Source: Sipunculus nudus
Lineage: Eukaryota; Annelida; Sipuncula; Golfingiida; Sipunculidae
Assembly (NCBI GenBank): GCA_026874595.1
Contig: CM049311.1
Span: forward strand, 36,705,676 to 36,769,675
Reading direction: 5' to 3'
Length of the DNA stretch: 64,000 nucleotides
Position numbers and translations under genes: made by a program. Below are positions 12,090 to 24,827 of the stretch, piece by piece. Each line of letters opens with the position of its first letter. Positions within the stretch are counted from its first letter, which is position 1. Under the pieces are notes generated by a model. It was not told where the DNA came from, made no database searches, and worked only from the letters and a program-made list of their open reading frames with translations.

Positions 12090-12325
12090 CATCTGCAGAA
12101 TTCCATTTCGGTGTAGGACTACATGACAGAGCGGTTACACACGATTATTCCGGCGACATTAGGATCGGTGTAACGCACCTGCGGGTCCTTGATGCATGAG
12201 GCCGGATCGTGACCAATTTCACGCCACCTCTGCTGGGATCCGAACTTACGATGCTTTAGCTTTGAGCCGTGTACACTACCCCGGAACCACAGAGACCCAA
12301 ATACCTTCTTTCCTGGTCGGTCACT
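12090..12325 (-). mobile_element. SINE-A, tRNA-derived, most complete copy (U2)
   Basis: Minus strand: tRNA-like head with GGGGTAGTGTACACGG (box-A-like) and AAGTTCGGATCCCAG (box-B-like, matching the pol III box B pattern GTTCRANTCC with one change), then a body carrying CCGCAGGTGCGTTACACCGA and a 3' region ending in GAAATGGAATTCTGCAGATG. About 235 bp. Whether it had its own target-site duplication cannot be seen because no unit offers an empty site (U3 lost the whole block). The tRNA of origin is not assigned. Confidence 0.6.
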
Positions 12326-14388
12326 GCTCATTCTCCCAGGCGTGACAAGGGTTTTGACAGATAAAAAAAAATCTACCAAATGTATTTCTTAAGGACACAT
12401 GAGCCCGGGCGTTTCAGGTGCTTAATCATTTTTTTCCTTTTTATTTTTTTACTGAATACTACTCCGAGCCGTGAAATCTGATCGTGACATGCTATCACGG
12501 TATATCATGTTACTATGAAACTGCGTCACCACCCGGTAAAGAACTGATGAGGATACTTTATATGCAGGTCATCCAAAGTAGTTAAAACTTCTATACTCAG
12601 TCCAAGACAAAATATTGTTCGAATCCAGGCCAGTCAAGTTTGAATCCTTGGTGTTCTAGTTCCAGTCATAGTTATCTTTATCTAAAACACGTTTTTTTAT
12701 GGGAATCTATATTATTATTGACGGTGCTGCCACTCGACTGTTGTCACGGAACACCTCTACGGTGATTTATCTGAAATGCCCGTTTTTTTGGTCTTGAAAC
12801 GTCGAAGACGATCTCAAGTGTGTCCTTTGGGTGTTTTTCTCCACAATGTCCCATGCATCTTGAGAAATTTTATAATCGTTTGCGTAGGGGTTTATTATCC
12901 CAGCGCCATCTTTGAGAAACTAGTATCGTGTACCAAGCAAGGGAATTCGCTTCTTGGTAACCCAGATTGTCAAATATGTGGGTATGTTCAATATTCATAT
13001 ATGTAAACCTTTTAACAGATACACATGGATATGTTCGTCATATAGGAACAGTTCACTGTTAGGATTATACAAATTAGATATTAAATCATATGACGTCATT
13101 CGAAAATACAATTTATAAAACGTTAATCGTAATGTGATTATTGACATCACGATTTATTTATTTTTATTTGTATATAACCACTTTATGCATTTATTCTTAT
13201 GTGAGTAAAAGGCGTACTGTTTCCAGATGATAATTCCTATAAAACTATCAATACTATCCTCGTACCAAGGAAAATGGCTAATAGTAGCTTCAGTCTAGCA
13301 ATTGTTAAAAAACATATTAATTTTGCAGGAAGGGCAACATCGCTCACGGCTCCCGCGGGGGCAAATTTGAGCAGGGAACCAATCCATATTCGTGGCAACT
13401 ATTACAAACAGGAAGTGCAACACCCTGACCCTGTGACCTCATCAGCGAGACCCAGTGATCCCAGCCCTTGTTCTCGATTCCTACAGACATATATGTATCA
13501 TTACCGGTAACCAGAGACCTGCACCCTGTGAACTGACATCATCAGACAACCTCTATTTTCTGTCAGAGAAAGCTCAAATTCATTCCATATAAATTATATT
13601 CGGGGTTAACACAGCGTGCATTCATCATTTACTGCTTCACTGAGGAATGAGTCCCATCATTTGAAAAAACCGGACCTGTACAAACTTTCTTGTATTCGTT
13701 GACTGTGCCACATTTCCGAAAACGATCTGTCCTTTATATATCGCCATTAAACACAGATACATAACTTTTACTCAAACACATGTAACGTACAGTAGGTTTG
13801 GTATATCATCCCGCAATATCCTCATGAATACACTACCCAACGTTACGTTGCTGATCACGTTACGTGAAAACTAATCCTCTTTATTTTTAGGCCTCTTTGA
13901 ATAACAAAAAATGTATGCTGCAGGACCCGCTTTATTATTTGAGCGTTTTCCAAGAGTATATACCAATAGCACAAATAAGTGATACATGAGCCGCATTAAA
14001 GAAGTTCTACACTCATCACTCATTTTTTAATAATGCCGTATTGGTTAACGCACATAGTTCGTTTCGTTGGCCTAGAGAAAATTCTATCTTCTAATGTTGC
14101 GTTTGAAGATATATTACAGTTAAATTTTTTTTTTCAATAATGATAAACTGAAGTTAAAGTAGAAGTGGTTTCAGTCACCAAATAAATTCTTATCATTTCC
14201 ATAAAGAGAAACGGTAGATATGTATTCACACTTTTAATTATATTAAGGTAGATATGCATTAATGTAGATGCATTACACTTTACTGGGCCTAAGTCCGTCG
14301 TTAGATGATTAAACAGAAGTAACCACCGGTTATTAATAAAGGGGCAGATTCAGGCGAGAAACCACACAAAGGCTATTCGTATCGTTTA

Positions 14389-14605
14389 TGTTCACGTGTT
14401 TATAATAGGTGTATGGGCCGCTAAAATATCACAAACACATTTACTATATGGCGGCCAGTCAGACGTACCAGATTTTAGAACAAAACATTTAAAGATCCCA
14501 AAATATTTTAAGAGGAAATCACTTTAATTTTTAAAACGATGTATATTTAATATGAATCAATCTGACATTCATTAACCGTCATGTGACGATATAGCGCTGA
14601 AACAA
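14389..14605. mobile_element. ~250-bp MITE, left terminus lost (U2)
   Basis: Internal sequence (CACGTGTTTATAAT, TGTATGGGCCGCTAAAATATC) and the right terminus GTGACGATATAGCGCTGAAAC match the copies in U4 and U5; the left terminal repeat is replaced by unrelated sequence. Confidence 0.6.
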
Positions 14606-16606
14606 TTTTTTTCATCAATCCAGTTAAGTACCAGAGAAAACGGTAAATTACATGCCACAGACATATACTATTATTAACTGATGCAGTTAAAACCAAATGT
14701 ACAACTAAATGATAACAACGTTAGGAAGCAATCGTATATATCTTTAAAGTAAGACTTAATTACTTATTCAGCTTGATAATACCAGACAATCCTGGGAGAA
14801 ATACGCGTATGCCCTCTTATATGTGTTTGTCTGATCGATTTTCAATTGTAATCGATAATCGATTACTCTTCTGAAAAAGGCCACAGTGTTCTAAATATCA
14901 GCATATTTTCTGTGGCGGTAACTGCTTTCATTTCATGTAGGCTTAACAAAGTACTATGTACATTTGCAGAATTCTATTTTATTTCGAAATTCATGACAGA
15001 GTGGTAGCGCACTATTGTGCTGGTGTCACCAAGGCTTGAAATTATAAAAAAAACATGCACTTAATTATCCTTAAATTTTCGCTCAAAAATACCCGCGTCA
15101 TACCAATGTGGCTTGTGAAATCTGGGTTTTAGTGTGTATGTAACATAACAGCCCCATAAGAAACTAGGAGAAACAAACCTGTCAGGGTTCGAAAAGGGCG
15201 CTGGGATGTGACACGGAATTACCCCGAGGATAGCGTGTGGAGTGAGTTTGGTGGCAGGGCGACTTGTCTCGGCAAGGAATACAGCGGATGACTTTTAACA
15301 CGACGCCCAAATCCCCAGATTATATTAGTATTAAATGAATGCTGCGTATCAGGTGATGCATACAATACGGGGTCTAATATGATAAAAAAAAAACTTTCGG
15401 GCTGACTTTAAAAGAACGGATGATCAATGGAATTATTGCTTAAGTTCACGAAACAAAAATGGAAACTCCGTACTTGTTTTCAGATTATGAACTATGACTA
15501 ACACTTAAGCCCCCGGTGGTTATGATAAACATCCGGTCTAGGCTTGGGGATTCCATAAATAAACAACACTGTGGCTTCACAAGGCAGGACTAATTGTCCA
15601 ATTACCGGCGTAGGAGTACATACTGTTAATGTGTAATGCGAGATGTAAAGAGGGATATATCAGGCCATATTTTCCTGTTTTGTTTTACCTATTTAAGCCT
15701 ACTATGTTAAATCTTATTTAACGACCCTTGTAAAATTAATTTTATGGAGATCCCTAACGCTTAATTTTCATGAAAATGTTTCAATATTAATGGTTCCCAT
15801 TTGTCCGAAAACCAAGTTTGCGAAGTTCATTATTGTTACCTCCATCAGGACGGAATGCGTCCATCCCCGTACGGGAGTGTGGTTGCGTGTGTGTAGGGGG
15901 ATGCATGTGTGTGTATGTGTTTGTTCACAACACAATCATGATTATAATCTCATTAAATTTTCAGGACATTTCGGGTATGAGCCAATGCATAATCGAATTG
16001 ATTAGATTTTGATGTGGATCTGACACGTGATCTGGATTCTTGAGCGTCTTACAAGAATATTCGCAAATGTAAAGTCACTTATGCACGAATAAACCTAGAA
16101 ATATGCGTCGAATAAGTGAATGCAAACACGGTTTAGGGAGCATCCCTCAAAAGGGATTTTTAATTAAAATTTATTTATAATTTATCTTCCTATCAGAGGA
16201 GAACGTAGTTTACCTAAATGCAAAAAAATATGGGATTTTTCTTCTTTGCTTATCACATTGAAATAACTATTCTGTATGCGTTTAACAAATTGTAACATAT
16301 CAGGGAATATAAACATTTAACCGATATATCCGCTTATCAAATCAATGAATTTATATAACATATTAATAAGACTGGCTACCCCTGTTGGGGTTCAGGGTAG
16401 TCTTAGACATTCATGTTAACAGACACATGCATGTATGCTGTTGAAGACTCCTGCAAAGGTTAAGCTGCCTATGTAAAAAAAGCTCAGATAAATAGACTCT
16501 AGGTCCAGTGGTCGCGTTGGCGCAGAGTAAAGAATAATTTGAGTAATTAGAGTAGAGTAAACAAGGTCCAATAGGAGATGAGTCCAACGAAGTGTCCTAA
16601 TTTTTT

Positions 16607-17451
16607 CCCCCGCTCCGCGGATGCGGGGGACATTGTTTTAGGTTTGTCTGTCTGTCTGTCCGTCTGTCTGTCTGTCTGTCCGTCCGTCAGGTTTCGTTTC
16701 CGTGCGATATCTTTCCTAAATATTATCCGATTTCATCCAAATTTGGGTCACTGATTGCTCTCATACATACCTTGGTTGGGATTTGTTTTGGAGTGTCTGG
16801 CTTCTGTCTGTCTGTCGCTTTGTCTGTCTGTCAGGTTTTGGAGTGTCTGGCCGATACCTTTCTTAAATAGTATCCGATTTCATTTAAATTATTGCCAGTG
16901 ATTACTCGTATGCATACCTTGGTTGGGATTTGTTTTGGAGTGTCTGGCTCCTGTCTGTCTGCCTGTCACTTTGTCTGTCTGTTAGGTTTTCGTTTCTGGG
17001 CGATAACTTTCATAAATATTATCCTATTTCATTCAAATTTTTGCCAGTCATTGCTCTTATGCTTACCTTAAGTAGGATTGGTTTTGGAGTGTCTGGCTTC
17101 TGTCACTTTGTCTGTCCATCCGTCAAGTTTTCGTATCCGTGCGATTACTTTCCTAAATATTATCCTATTTCATTCAAATTTTGGGCAGTGATTGCTCTCA
17201 TGCATACCTTGGTTGGGATTTGTTTTGGAGTGTCTATCTTCTGTCTGTCTATCTGTCAGGTTTTCGTTTCCGTGCGATAACTTTCCTAAATATTATCCTA
17301 TTTCATTCAAATTTTGGTCAGTCATTGCCCTTATGCTTACCTTGGCTGGGATTGGTTTCGGAGTGTCTGGCTTTTGTCTGTCCGTCCTTTATCAAGCATG
17401 AAAAACAACAAGATCCCAGAGAGGGGGACATTAATTCCACGAATTTGCTTG
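16607..17451. mobile_element. 0.85-kb tandem-repeat insertion with terminal hairpin (U2 only)
   Basis: Absent from U3 (near 27718) and U4, where GTCCTCATTTTTATGTTCAG is continuous. Left end is a hairpin, CCCCCGC-TCCGCGGAT-GCGGGGG (16607-16629), then GACATTG and a (TGTC)n tract (16650-16690). The core is five imperfect copies of a 133-149 bp repeat, each with GGTTTTCGTTTCCGTGCGAT, TTCCTAAATATTATCC and TTTGGAGTGTCTGGCTTCTG. The right end repeats GGGGGACATTAATTCC. Frames of about 115 codons across it are repeat translations, not a gene. Class unknown; possibly a Helitron/Helentron-type or 'pearl'-like non-autonomous element. Confidence 0.72.
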
Positions 17452-18197
17452 TATGTTGTGATTCAGATAAACGTCGCACGTCAAAGATCCACCCAAGACG
17501 CCCAATATATCAGAAAAATTAATGTCTTTCCGACATTCTTTCTCTATGCCCACGTGTGTGATCAGGTCCAGAAGTTATTTTACATGTCAAAGAATTGCCC
17601 ATATTTCGGCCGACAAACACATTTTTTTTTCGTACGTCAAAATCGGCCTTTATTTTAAACCATGTATCGAATACAATGTACGGTTCATCCATATTTAAAA
17701 GGCCTATTCCCGAGAGACACGAGACTTGTTACGAAAAGTAGGGACAAGCTATCTTTTCTAATAAAACATATCCTCAGATTTTATAATGCATCAGACATGA
17801 CAGATAGACGATAAAACGTTTGGTTATAAGTTTCTTTATTGTTTATGAGTATCGAAACAAAGATGCCAGAATTGGATGGATTTTTCTAGATGTTTAGTTT
17901 CTTGTACCTTAGCTTCTTTCTCTTGGTGACTGTCTGCTTAACGCACTGACTGTGCTGTCTGATTGGTTCTGCCGGCTTGCCGTCTGGGCTGGTTTTGCTG
18001 TAATGCTGAAGTTCTTGAATGTCTCGATTGTTACCTGGGCTCGTCAGTCATACCATAGCAGAGGAGGGAGAGCGTAGAAATTGAAGCGCAGGCTTTTATT
18101 ATTATTAATATTATTATTATTTTTATACCAAGTTTATATAGCGCTTTTCATGCATATAGGCTATTCAAAAGCACTATATACCAATAATATATACCAA

Positions 18198-18353
18198 ATC
18201 TCGATATATCGATTTAACATCTCGAGATCTCGAGATAATTTTTTTTTTTTCTGCAATTTTTTTTAGTTAAATTTTATGTCGAGATCTCGAGATGTTTAAT
18301 CGAGATCTCGTGCTGTCAAGTCAAGATCTCGGGATATTATCTCGAGATAAATA
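18198..18353. repeat. Cluster of ATCTCGAGAT palindromes (U2)
   Basis: Same locus; several copies have decayed (CTCGATATATCG, CTCGGGATA). Confidence 0.85.
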
Positions 18354-18355
18354 TT

Positions 18356-19829
18356 TGTATCAGCCAAAACGAATTTTTGCGGATACTATGTTATTGTCTG
18401 GGTTCCGCCGTCGCCGCCGCTGTATTCGTTTCTGGAGAACTCTTCTGAGACTACTTCACTGATTTTTCCAAAACTTACACCAATCATCGGGTCACATGTG
18501 AACTGGTGCCTAACCAATTGGCGTTGACCTCTGACCTTTCCTCTCTGCCCATCATCCATTTGTGCGTCTGTTTCCACACATAAACCCACATATCTCGGGA
18601 ACCGTTTGACCGATCAGGAAAAAAAGATTGTACAAATGTAGCCCTTGGATAGCTTTATAACATACACAAAAAAAATGGTTCCGCCACCTGCAACAATGTT
18701 TGCACAGTGTCCATCTGTTCGTCTGCTTTGGGTTAAAATCACTCATATCTCTGCAGTGGATTGACTAATTCTCCTGAAGTTCGGCATGCGTATACATCCT
18801 GGATAGTTTTCTTGATTTTATGATAGATGGCGCCACTTACATTCACGTGTACGCTGCAGACATCCATGCTCATATCTCCGGACTGGTTTGACGTATCTTC
18901 ATGAAAAATTTGCATGTGGATAGATCTCATATAGCTCTTTATCATACGCAAACCTGGTGGCGCCACCTGAAATAATTTTTACACAGCGTCCGTCTGTTTG
19001 TCTGCCGTGGGACAAAATCACTCATATCTAGGCAGTGATCTGACAAATATGCCTAAAATTTTGCAGGTTTATACATCCTGGACAGCTTTCTTGATTTTTT
19101 AATAGGTGGCGCCACCTAAATTTTAGTTTACGATGCAGATATCCAAGCTTATATCTCGGGTACCGTTTGACTGATTGGGCTAAAAGGTTGCATGTGTATA
19201 AATCTCACATAGCTCTTTTTCAAACACCACACTGGAGGGAACACCTTGCAACCATTTTTGCACAGCATCATTTTGTTTGTCTGCCGAGGCTAAAATCACT
19301 CATATCTCAGTAGTGGTTGGACTAATCTGCCTAAAATTTTGCACAAATATACATCTAGGACAGCTTTCTGGATTTTGTGAAAATTTTAACTTTGGATAGC
19401 TTTCTCCATTTTTTTGGAAGGTGAGGTGGCGCCACCTACATTTATGTTAACGCTGCAGACATTCAGGCTTATATCTCAGGACTGGTCGGACATATTCCCG
19501 TGGAATTTTGCATGTGTATAGATCTCACATAGCTCTTAATCATACACAAAATTGGTGGCGCCACCTGCCACCATTTTTCCACAAGGCCTTCTTTTTTTCT
19601 GCTGTGGGATAAAATCACTCATATACATGTAGTGGTTTGACTTATCTGCCTAAAATGTTGCACAAATATACATCTAGGACAGCTTTCTGGATTTTGTGCA
19701 GATATCCATGCTAATATGCAACACACCTCAATCTGTTTCCCCTTGCCAATCAATCCATGCCTAACTTCACCCGTTCCACTCTGATTTTGGCGGATACAGG
19801 TAGTCGCTTGTCGACTACCCGTATTCTAG
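18356..19829 (+). mobile_element. Helentron-like element, full length (U2)
   Basis: 1.47 kb with the left motif decayed (GTATCAGCCAAAACGAATTT), a perfect 3' hairpin and a CTAG end at 19826-19829 followed by TTT. Core palindromes at 18677, 18827, 18957, 19105, ~19232, 19425 and 19554. It contains a short local duplication of the phrase CTAGGACAGCTTTCTGGATTT (near 19350 and 19675). Confidence 0.6.
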
Positions 19830-20586
19830 TTTCTTTTCCTGTGTCCCAAATCAGCCACCGTAGGTAGTATATCTTGTATCTGAAATATTAGTCATGACAG
19901 TTCAACCTGAACGCTGTTTTCATAACCTGGTGTGGCAACAGGATAAGTGGTTTCGGTGTAAAACTCGTCATGTTCAACTGATATTTCGTGGATGTTAAGT
20001 ATGAGCCATGACGCAGCTGATCCCGAGTTGCTGCTGTTGTGTGTAAACAACAGATTTCTTGCGTCCGACGCACAGACATTCCACAACCGTACAGTATTTG
20101 GCCAGTTTAGCACTTTTTGCCGAAATCTTTACCAAACTGGATTTATCTCCTTTAAACAGTCTTGCTGATGATCGAGAAGGCTCTTTCTTGTCATACTTTC
20201 GGTCATGGAGTGGGTGTTATATATGTTCCAAGGGCCTACATGAATCACCCTTATGCAGGCAGATAAAATAATAAATTTTCTTGATAAATCAAGATATGTC
20301 AACAAAAAGATTCCTTCTTATACCTAGGGCATAGATCTTCTATTTCAGTTTTCAATGCATTTTGATAACATTGTATCTGAATGTCGTTCAGTTAAACATC
20401 TCGGGCTGCAGTGTACCAACCGATATGTCTTAAACAGAACGAAAGACTAATAAAACTGCGATAAAATAAAGATATGGCATAAAACATTCAGAAGATGAAC
20501 ATAATAAACTGCGTATCACAGTGCTTCTCTCCCTCATCCCAGGTGTAGCGATTTTAGAATTCCCCCTTTAAAGATTGCTGGGGGCA

Positions 20587-20820
20587 GTCGATTTCAGATT
20601 ATCCCCCGTAACTTGAAAATGATTTGAGATTATCCCCGTAACTTGTTTTTCAGATTACCCCCTTTACTTGAATTCGTTTTCAGAGTACCCCCGTAACTTG
20701 AAATCGATTTCAGATTACCCCCGTATCTTGAAATCGATTAAGATTACCCCTGTTATTTGAAATCGATTCCAGATAATCCCCATAATTTGAAATCGTTTTC
20801 AGATTATCCAAAACCCTCAC
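20587..20820 (+). repeat. ~30-bp minisatellite, about 7-8 copies (U3)
   Basis: Same locus as in U2 with one additional copy (near 20680-20715); flanks are nearly identical to U2. Confidence 0.88.
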
Positions 20821-21489
20821 AATTGATGTACCCTATGAAGGGCGAGGAAAAGTTGGAATATTGATGACCTTGACGCTGTTTTTAGGTCACATTTGCTTAA
20901 ATGAATTCAGGGCAATTAATTTGACTTACAAGCGCCATACTCTCACCATGAATACAAAACATTAATATTTTTAGTTTCATTATCGAAGTCCATTTTCACA
21001 CGATCTGGACTAGTTTTGCTAGAAAAGAAAAGACTATCTAGCCTGGCATTTTACTGTCAATTTATCAATAAGCATGGCCGTCTACAAACGAATGATGACG
21101 TCACTACCGGCTGTCACATGTCCGTATGACTGCAGTGTTTGTTATCCCTTTAATTGCAGGCTTGTCCTTTTCCCCTGGTTTTTGTTCCGCCCGTCATCTC
21201 GGCTGTCTGTCTGGGCGTTTGATCTTCGTTCGCTTCCGTGAATGTCGGTCTTTAAGGCCAGATGGAAGTAGCTTCCAGTTCTGCAGTGCCCAGGGCAGAG
21301 GTAGTGTCTATCCGTACGACCGTCGTATAGACAGAAATATATCTTACGTTTAGTATTCTAATTGTTCATCATGCATATATTTAACTAAGTGCGAGACAAA
21401 ATAATATTTGATGGGAAATTGATATAAAAAGCGCCCGTACGGTTAGGTATTCAAAGAGACGGTCGGGCCGATTGCCTCGGCCGACGTGC

Positions 21490-21543
21490 ATATTCGGGAC
21501 CAGGCAAATATGGGGTGGTGGCAAGGCGGGGTTCCACTGTACA
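21490..21543 (+). mobile_element. TA-flanked MITE, right half only (U3)
   Basis: Only the right end is left (GGTGGCAAGG...TTCCACTG then TA). The left half and about 270 bp of the neighbouring unit block were deleted, joining directly to GCCGACGTGCA at 21480-21490. Confidence 0.65.
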
Positions 21544-22964
21544 TATATTTTGTCATAATGGATTTTTTTATATAAAAAAGTATATATGAAAAACTCGAAA
21601 TGAAGAGTTGATTTAACTTTAAAATTAGACCACATTTTTCTCAGGCCTTCATCTGTTATATAGGCCTAAGTTGCATTTTATGTATATACGATATTGAAGT
21701 GCGAGACGTTGTATTCATCGAAATCTGAGCAGTTAATCTCGATATTTGTTTGATTTAGTGCACAGATAGGTCAGTATTTAATCATTTATGCAAATTACAA
21801 ATCATTTTAAAAATTACAAATGCCATCACAAAAAACCTTTCAGGGGAATCTCCATTGGTCAGTCTAAATTTCTACTTTAATAATTGGTTTTAAGCTACGT
21901 GTAAGGCATTTAATCTACTCCATCTGAATGCAAATTTCCCGTAAGCATGATACTCCGTATGCCAGACATCTCATGCATAACAAATAGCGGATCATTATAT
22001 ACTTACATATAATATGAAAATGTTAAAATGAAACATGATTACATTTCCGAAAACGATATGTCCTTTATATGTCGCCATTAAACTCAGATACATAAGCCTT
22101 TACTCAAACACAAGTAACAGTAGGTTTGGTATATCTTCCCTCAATATCCTCTCGGTTATACTAAGTAACGTTACGTTGCTGATCATGTTACATGAAAACT
22201 AACTCTCTTTATTTTCAGGTTGTCCAGCTGTTAAGAGAAGAATTGTGCAAAAGGTGAAAGCAGCATGAAACTTGGCATAATAGTTGGCCAGACCATACTT
22301 AACATTTTCAGATATAGGGCCAAGGGGAATTCACCCCATGTTGGTCAAAATCAAAGATGGCGGCCAACATGGCCGCTGGATTATAAAATATCAATATATT
22401 CGGTTATATTTGTTCTAGAATGCTTTCCAAGTGCACTATTTCTATGTTTTCGGGGTCGATAAATTCATTTATAAGGGTTAAAAGTCTGTAATATGACTCT
22501 GTGAAAGAATCCGGGTTTTGTTTATATTGAAATTGTCCTAAATTTGCTTTCGTTTACTTGCACAATGTACAGCAAACATTGTTTGTTGGGTTTTGCACAG
22601 TAGTCGCATACATTGTTATTGTATTCAAATAAAAGTGTCCTTTGATGACCTAGGTTTGTCATGCATTAGGATGCTTGAATTGTAGAACAGTTTTTATTGC
22701 AATATTCTTTCTTTCTTCCTTTGAATTTCCCTTTATTTGCATGCTGACAAATGTAATTGCTTTGAAGAGATGATGGTTGCAAAAAACTTATCTGTCGAAA
22801 TCTGCAATAAAATTAGGAATGAACTTGATATGTCCGTATACACTAATCATTAAAATGTTTGAAACCTACATACATGTAATTAGATTTAACGATAAGCATT
22901 CATGTAAACCTCTGTTAGTGCGATTAGGATATATCAAATGCATAATGCACTGTGCTGATATTTA

Positions 22965-22965
<1 letters not shown>

Positions 22966-23002
<37 letters not shown>
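22966..23002. repeat. (AT)n microsatellite
   Basis: About 18 AT dinucleotides within the U3 inverted-end element. Confidence 0.95.
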
Positions 23003-23007
<5 letters not shown>

Positions 23008-23034
23008 TTTTTACGTATTTGAGCCTTATGTCTG

Positions 23035-23215
23035 TTTTAGTGTAATGTAATGTAATAGGCCATAGAGCGGTAAAACGCTCGGCTATCTCTACTGGCGCCC
23101 CGTTTTTATGAACATCGTTCCTATTAGTGGGTTTAAATGGCAAGTCCAAAGTGGGTGAATTCCTCCTTGTCCTTCGCTTTCCTCCACCCCTGTATATATA
23201 CCGCAAATCGCCGCC
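23035..23215 (+). mobile_element. SINE-C copy, opposite orientation (U3)
   Basis: Head GGCCATAGAGCGGTAAAAC GCTCGGCT, then TAGTGGGTTTAAATGG and CCTCCACCCCTGTATATA; these phrases recur in order in the other three copies. Confidence 0.42.
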
Positions 23216-24635
23216 ATCCGGGCCATGGAGAGAGGCCTGTAATAGTAATGATAACTAACTGTCCATATAAACTAAATATTAAAACAAAATAAATTAGACA
23301 ATCCATATAATATAGAGTTTATCTTGCTTTTAACTTTTATATCAGACTGAATGCGTGCGTGGCAGGATACAGACCTATGTATGAAGCTGACACCTGTCAG
23401 CTGTATATATTCTGCCTCGTGTACCTACTGAAATTGTACGTGCTAAAAGTCCCTTTTTCATCAGCACACCCAACTGTTATATTTAATAATTTTTTTTTAA
23501 TACTGCACTCTTTAATTAAAGTGTCATTTGCTTGGGTAGGTTGTATTATATTAATATTTCATATCTCAGATTCCAGACATGCATTTTATCTTCAACTTGA
23601 TTACCTCAAAATTCAGTACAATGTTTGGTTTGAGTTTTAATCTACTTGTTAGGTAATTGTAACTTTTCTGTGCTTTTAGCTTCTGAGATCTAGCATCTCT
23701 GTACAGTTACACTTTCCCTTAGTCAGTTTAATGTCCAATTGCAGAATGCTTGGGAAACTTGTATTTTATACCATCTGCTTCATTAAGTGAACATACATTT
23801 TTTGAGAATACACAACTTCTTAATATTATTACTGAACAGTTTAAAACAGCATTCTTTGTAATATTGCCAGCAATTTTTATTACCTGTGCATGATTATTTT
23901 CTTTAAGATTTGGATGGACAAGAGTGTTTCCTCTGGTAAAACACACACAATTCCATTTACTATCGGTTCTTTTTATCTTATGTGCAAGGTTCAGTTCGAT
24001 CTACAATTTTGCATCCTGTGCACTTGAAGAAATATTATTTCAATAAATGAAGCTAATATTTCTTATAGCTAATAATTATTACATTTATTAAGTGTGCATC
24101 ATGTAAGCAAACGAAGTATTTGATGACAACACTTGGAAATGTAAAGTCAATGTAAGCTTATATTGGTAAGGATCAAAAACCATATTACCAATGTAGCAAG
24201 TAAATGTCAAACTGCACAATTGCCACAGGTGTCCAGATTCTGTCATGAACCATCACCACAGTACAAAGATAGTATATACGAGGTTCGAACGTCGTCGATG
24301 TCTAAATGGCATAATGGTGAAATCTAGCCACAAAACAAGATTTGAGAGTGATTTGCTCTAGTGTCTTAACGATAGGTTTCTGATGTCTTTCTCACAACAC
24401 ACCAATTTTTTCATTTGGATTACCTCATTCTCATTCAAAAGAAAGTGATACCAACAGGCCTAAGTCTATAATTCTGAAAGAAAGCATAGCATACAGCATA
24501 ATGTTGTGAGCCTCTAATTATGTACTGAGCCTTCATGCAAGCAAAGAGTCTGGAAGTTGCATCATCACCTCAAGGCAAAAGAACAATTAAAATATAAACA
24601 AAAAAATTCTTTAACATAGATTGTACGACTGGTTA

Positions 24636-24827
24636 TAATAACAACTACAATGCACTTTCCATGGGTCGGACGGCAAAGTAGTGGATGGAATCAGAGGACA
24701 AGAAAAAAAACAACCGACTCTGTACGGACCACTACAACCCACTCTAATAGCAACATCGGAGATAGAAACTTGTTTGCAAGTGAAGAGAGCCGAGCGTTTT
24801 ACCAATCGACTGTCCCTTTCATTACAT
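24636..24827 (-). mobile_element. SINE-C copy inside the U3 element
   Basis: Nearly identical to the U1 copy at 4925-5118; duplicated together with the host element. Confidence 0.45.

Larger units (their letters stand above)
9574..20010 (+). repeat. Tandem array unit U2
   Basis: Longest unit (10437 bp). It is colinear with U1 but has an empty site for the inverted-end element near 13890 and an empty site for SINE-B near 15967, and carries a private 0.85-kb insertion (16607-17451). It retains about 1.2 kb (13930-15165) that U1 and U3 lack and U4 partly shares. Its first 2 kb (about 10020-11040) is nearly identical to U3 20400-21460, much closer than either is to U1. No reading frame is conserved through the unit. 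Confidence 0.93.

Noticed and set aside
12237-12310. Functional tRNA gene on the minus strand inside SINE-A
   Set aside because: The head is diverged, has no convincing acceptor pairing, and is part of a longer repeated element.
16930-17658. Overlapping ~115-codon frames as a cysteine-rich repeat protein
   Set aside because: They are translations of the ~140-bp tandem repeat and its TCTG tract in several frames and end at the insertion boundary.
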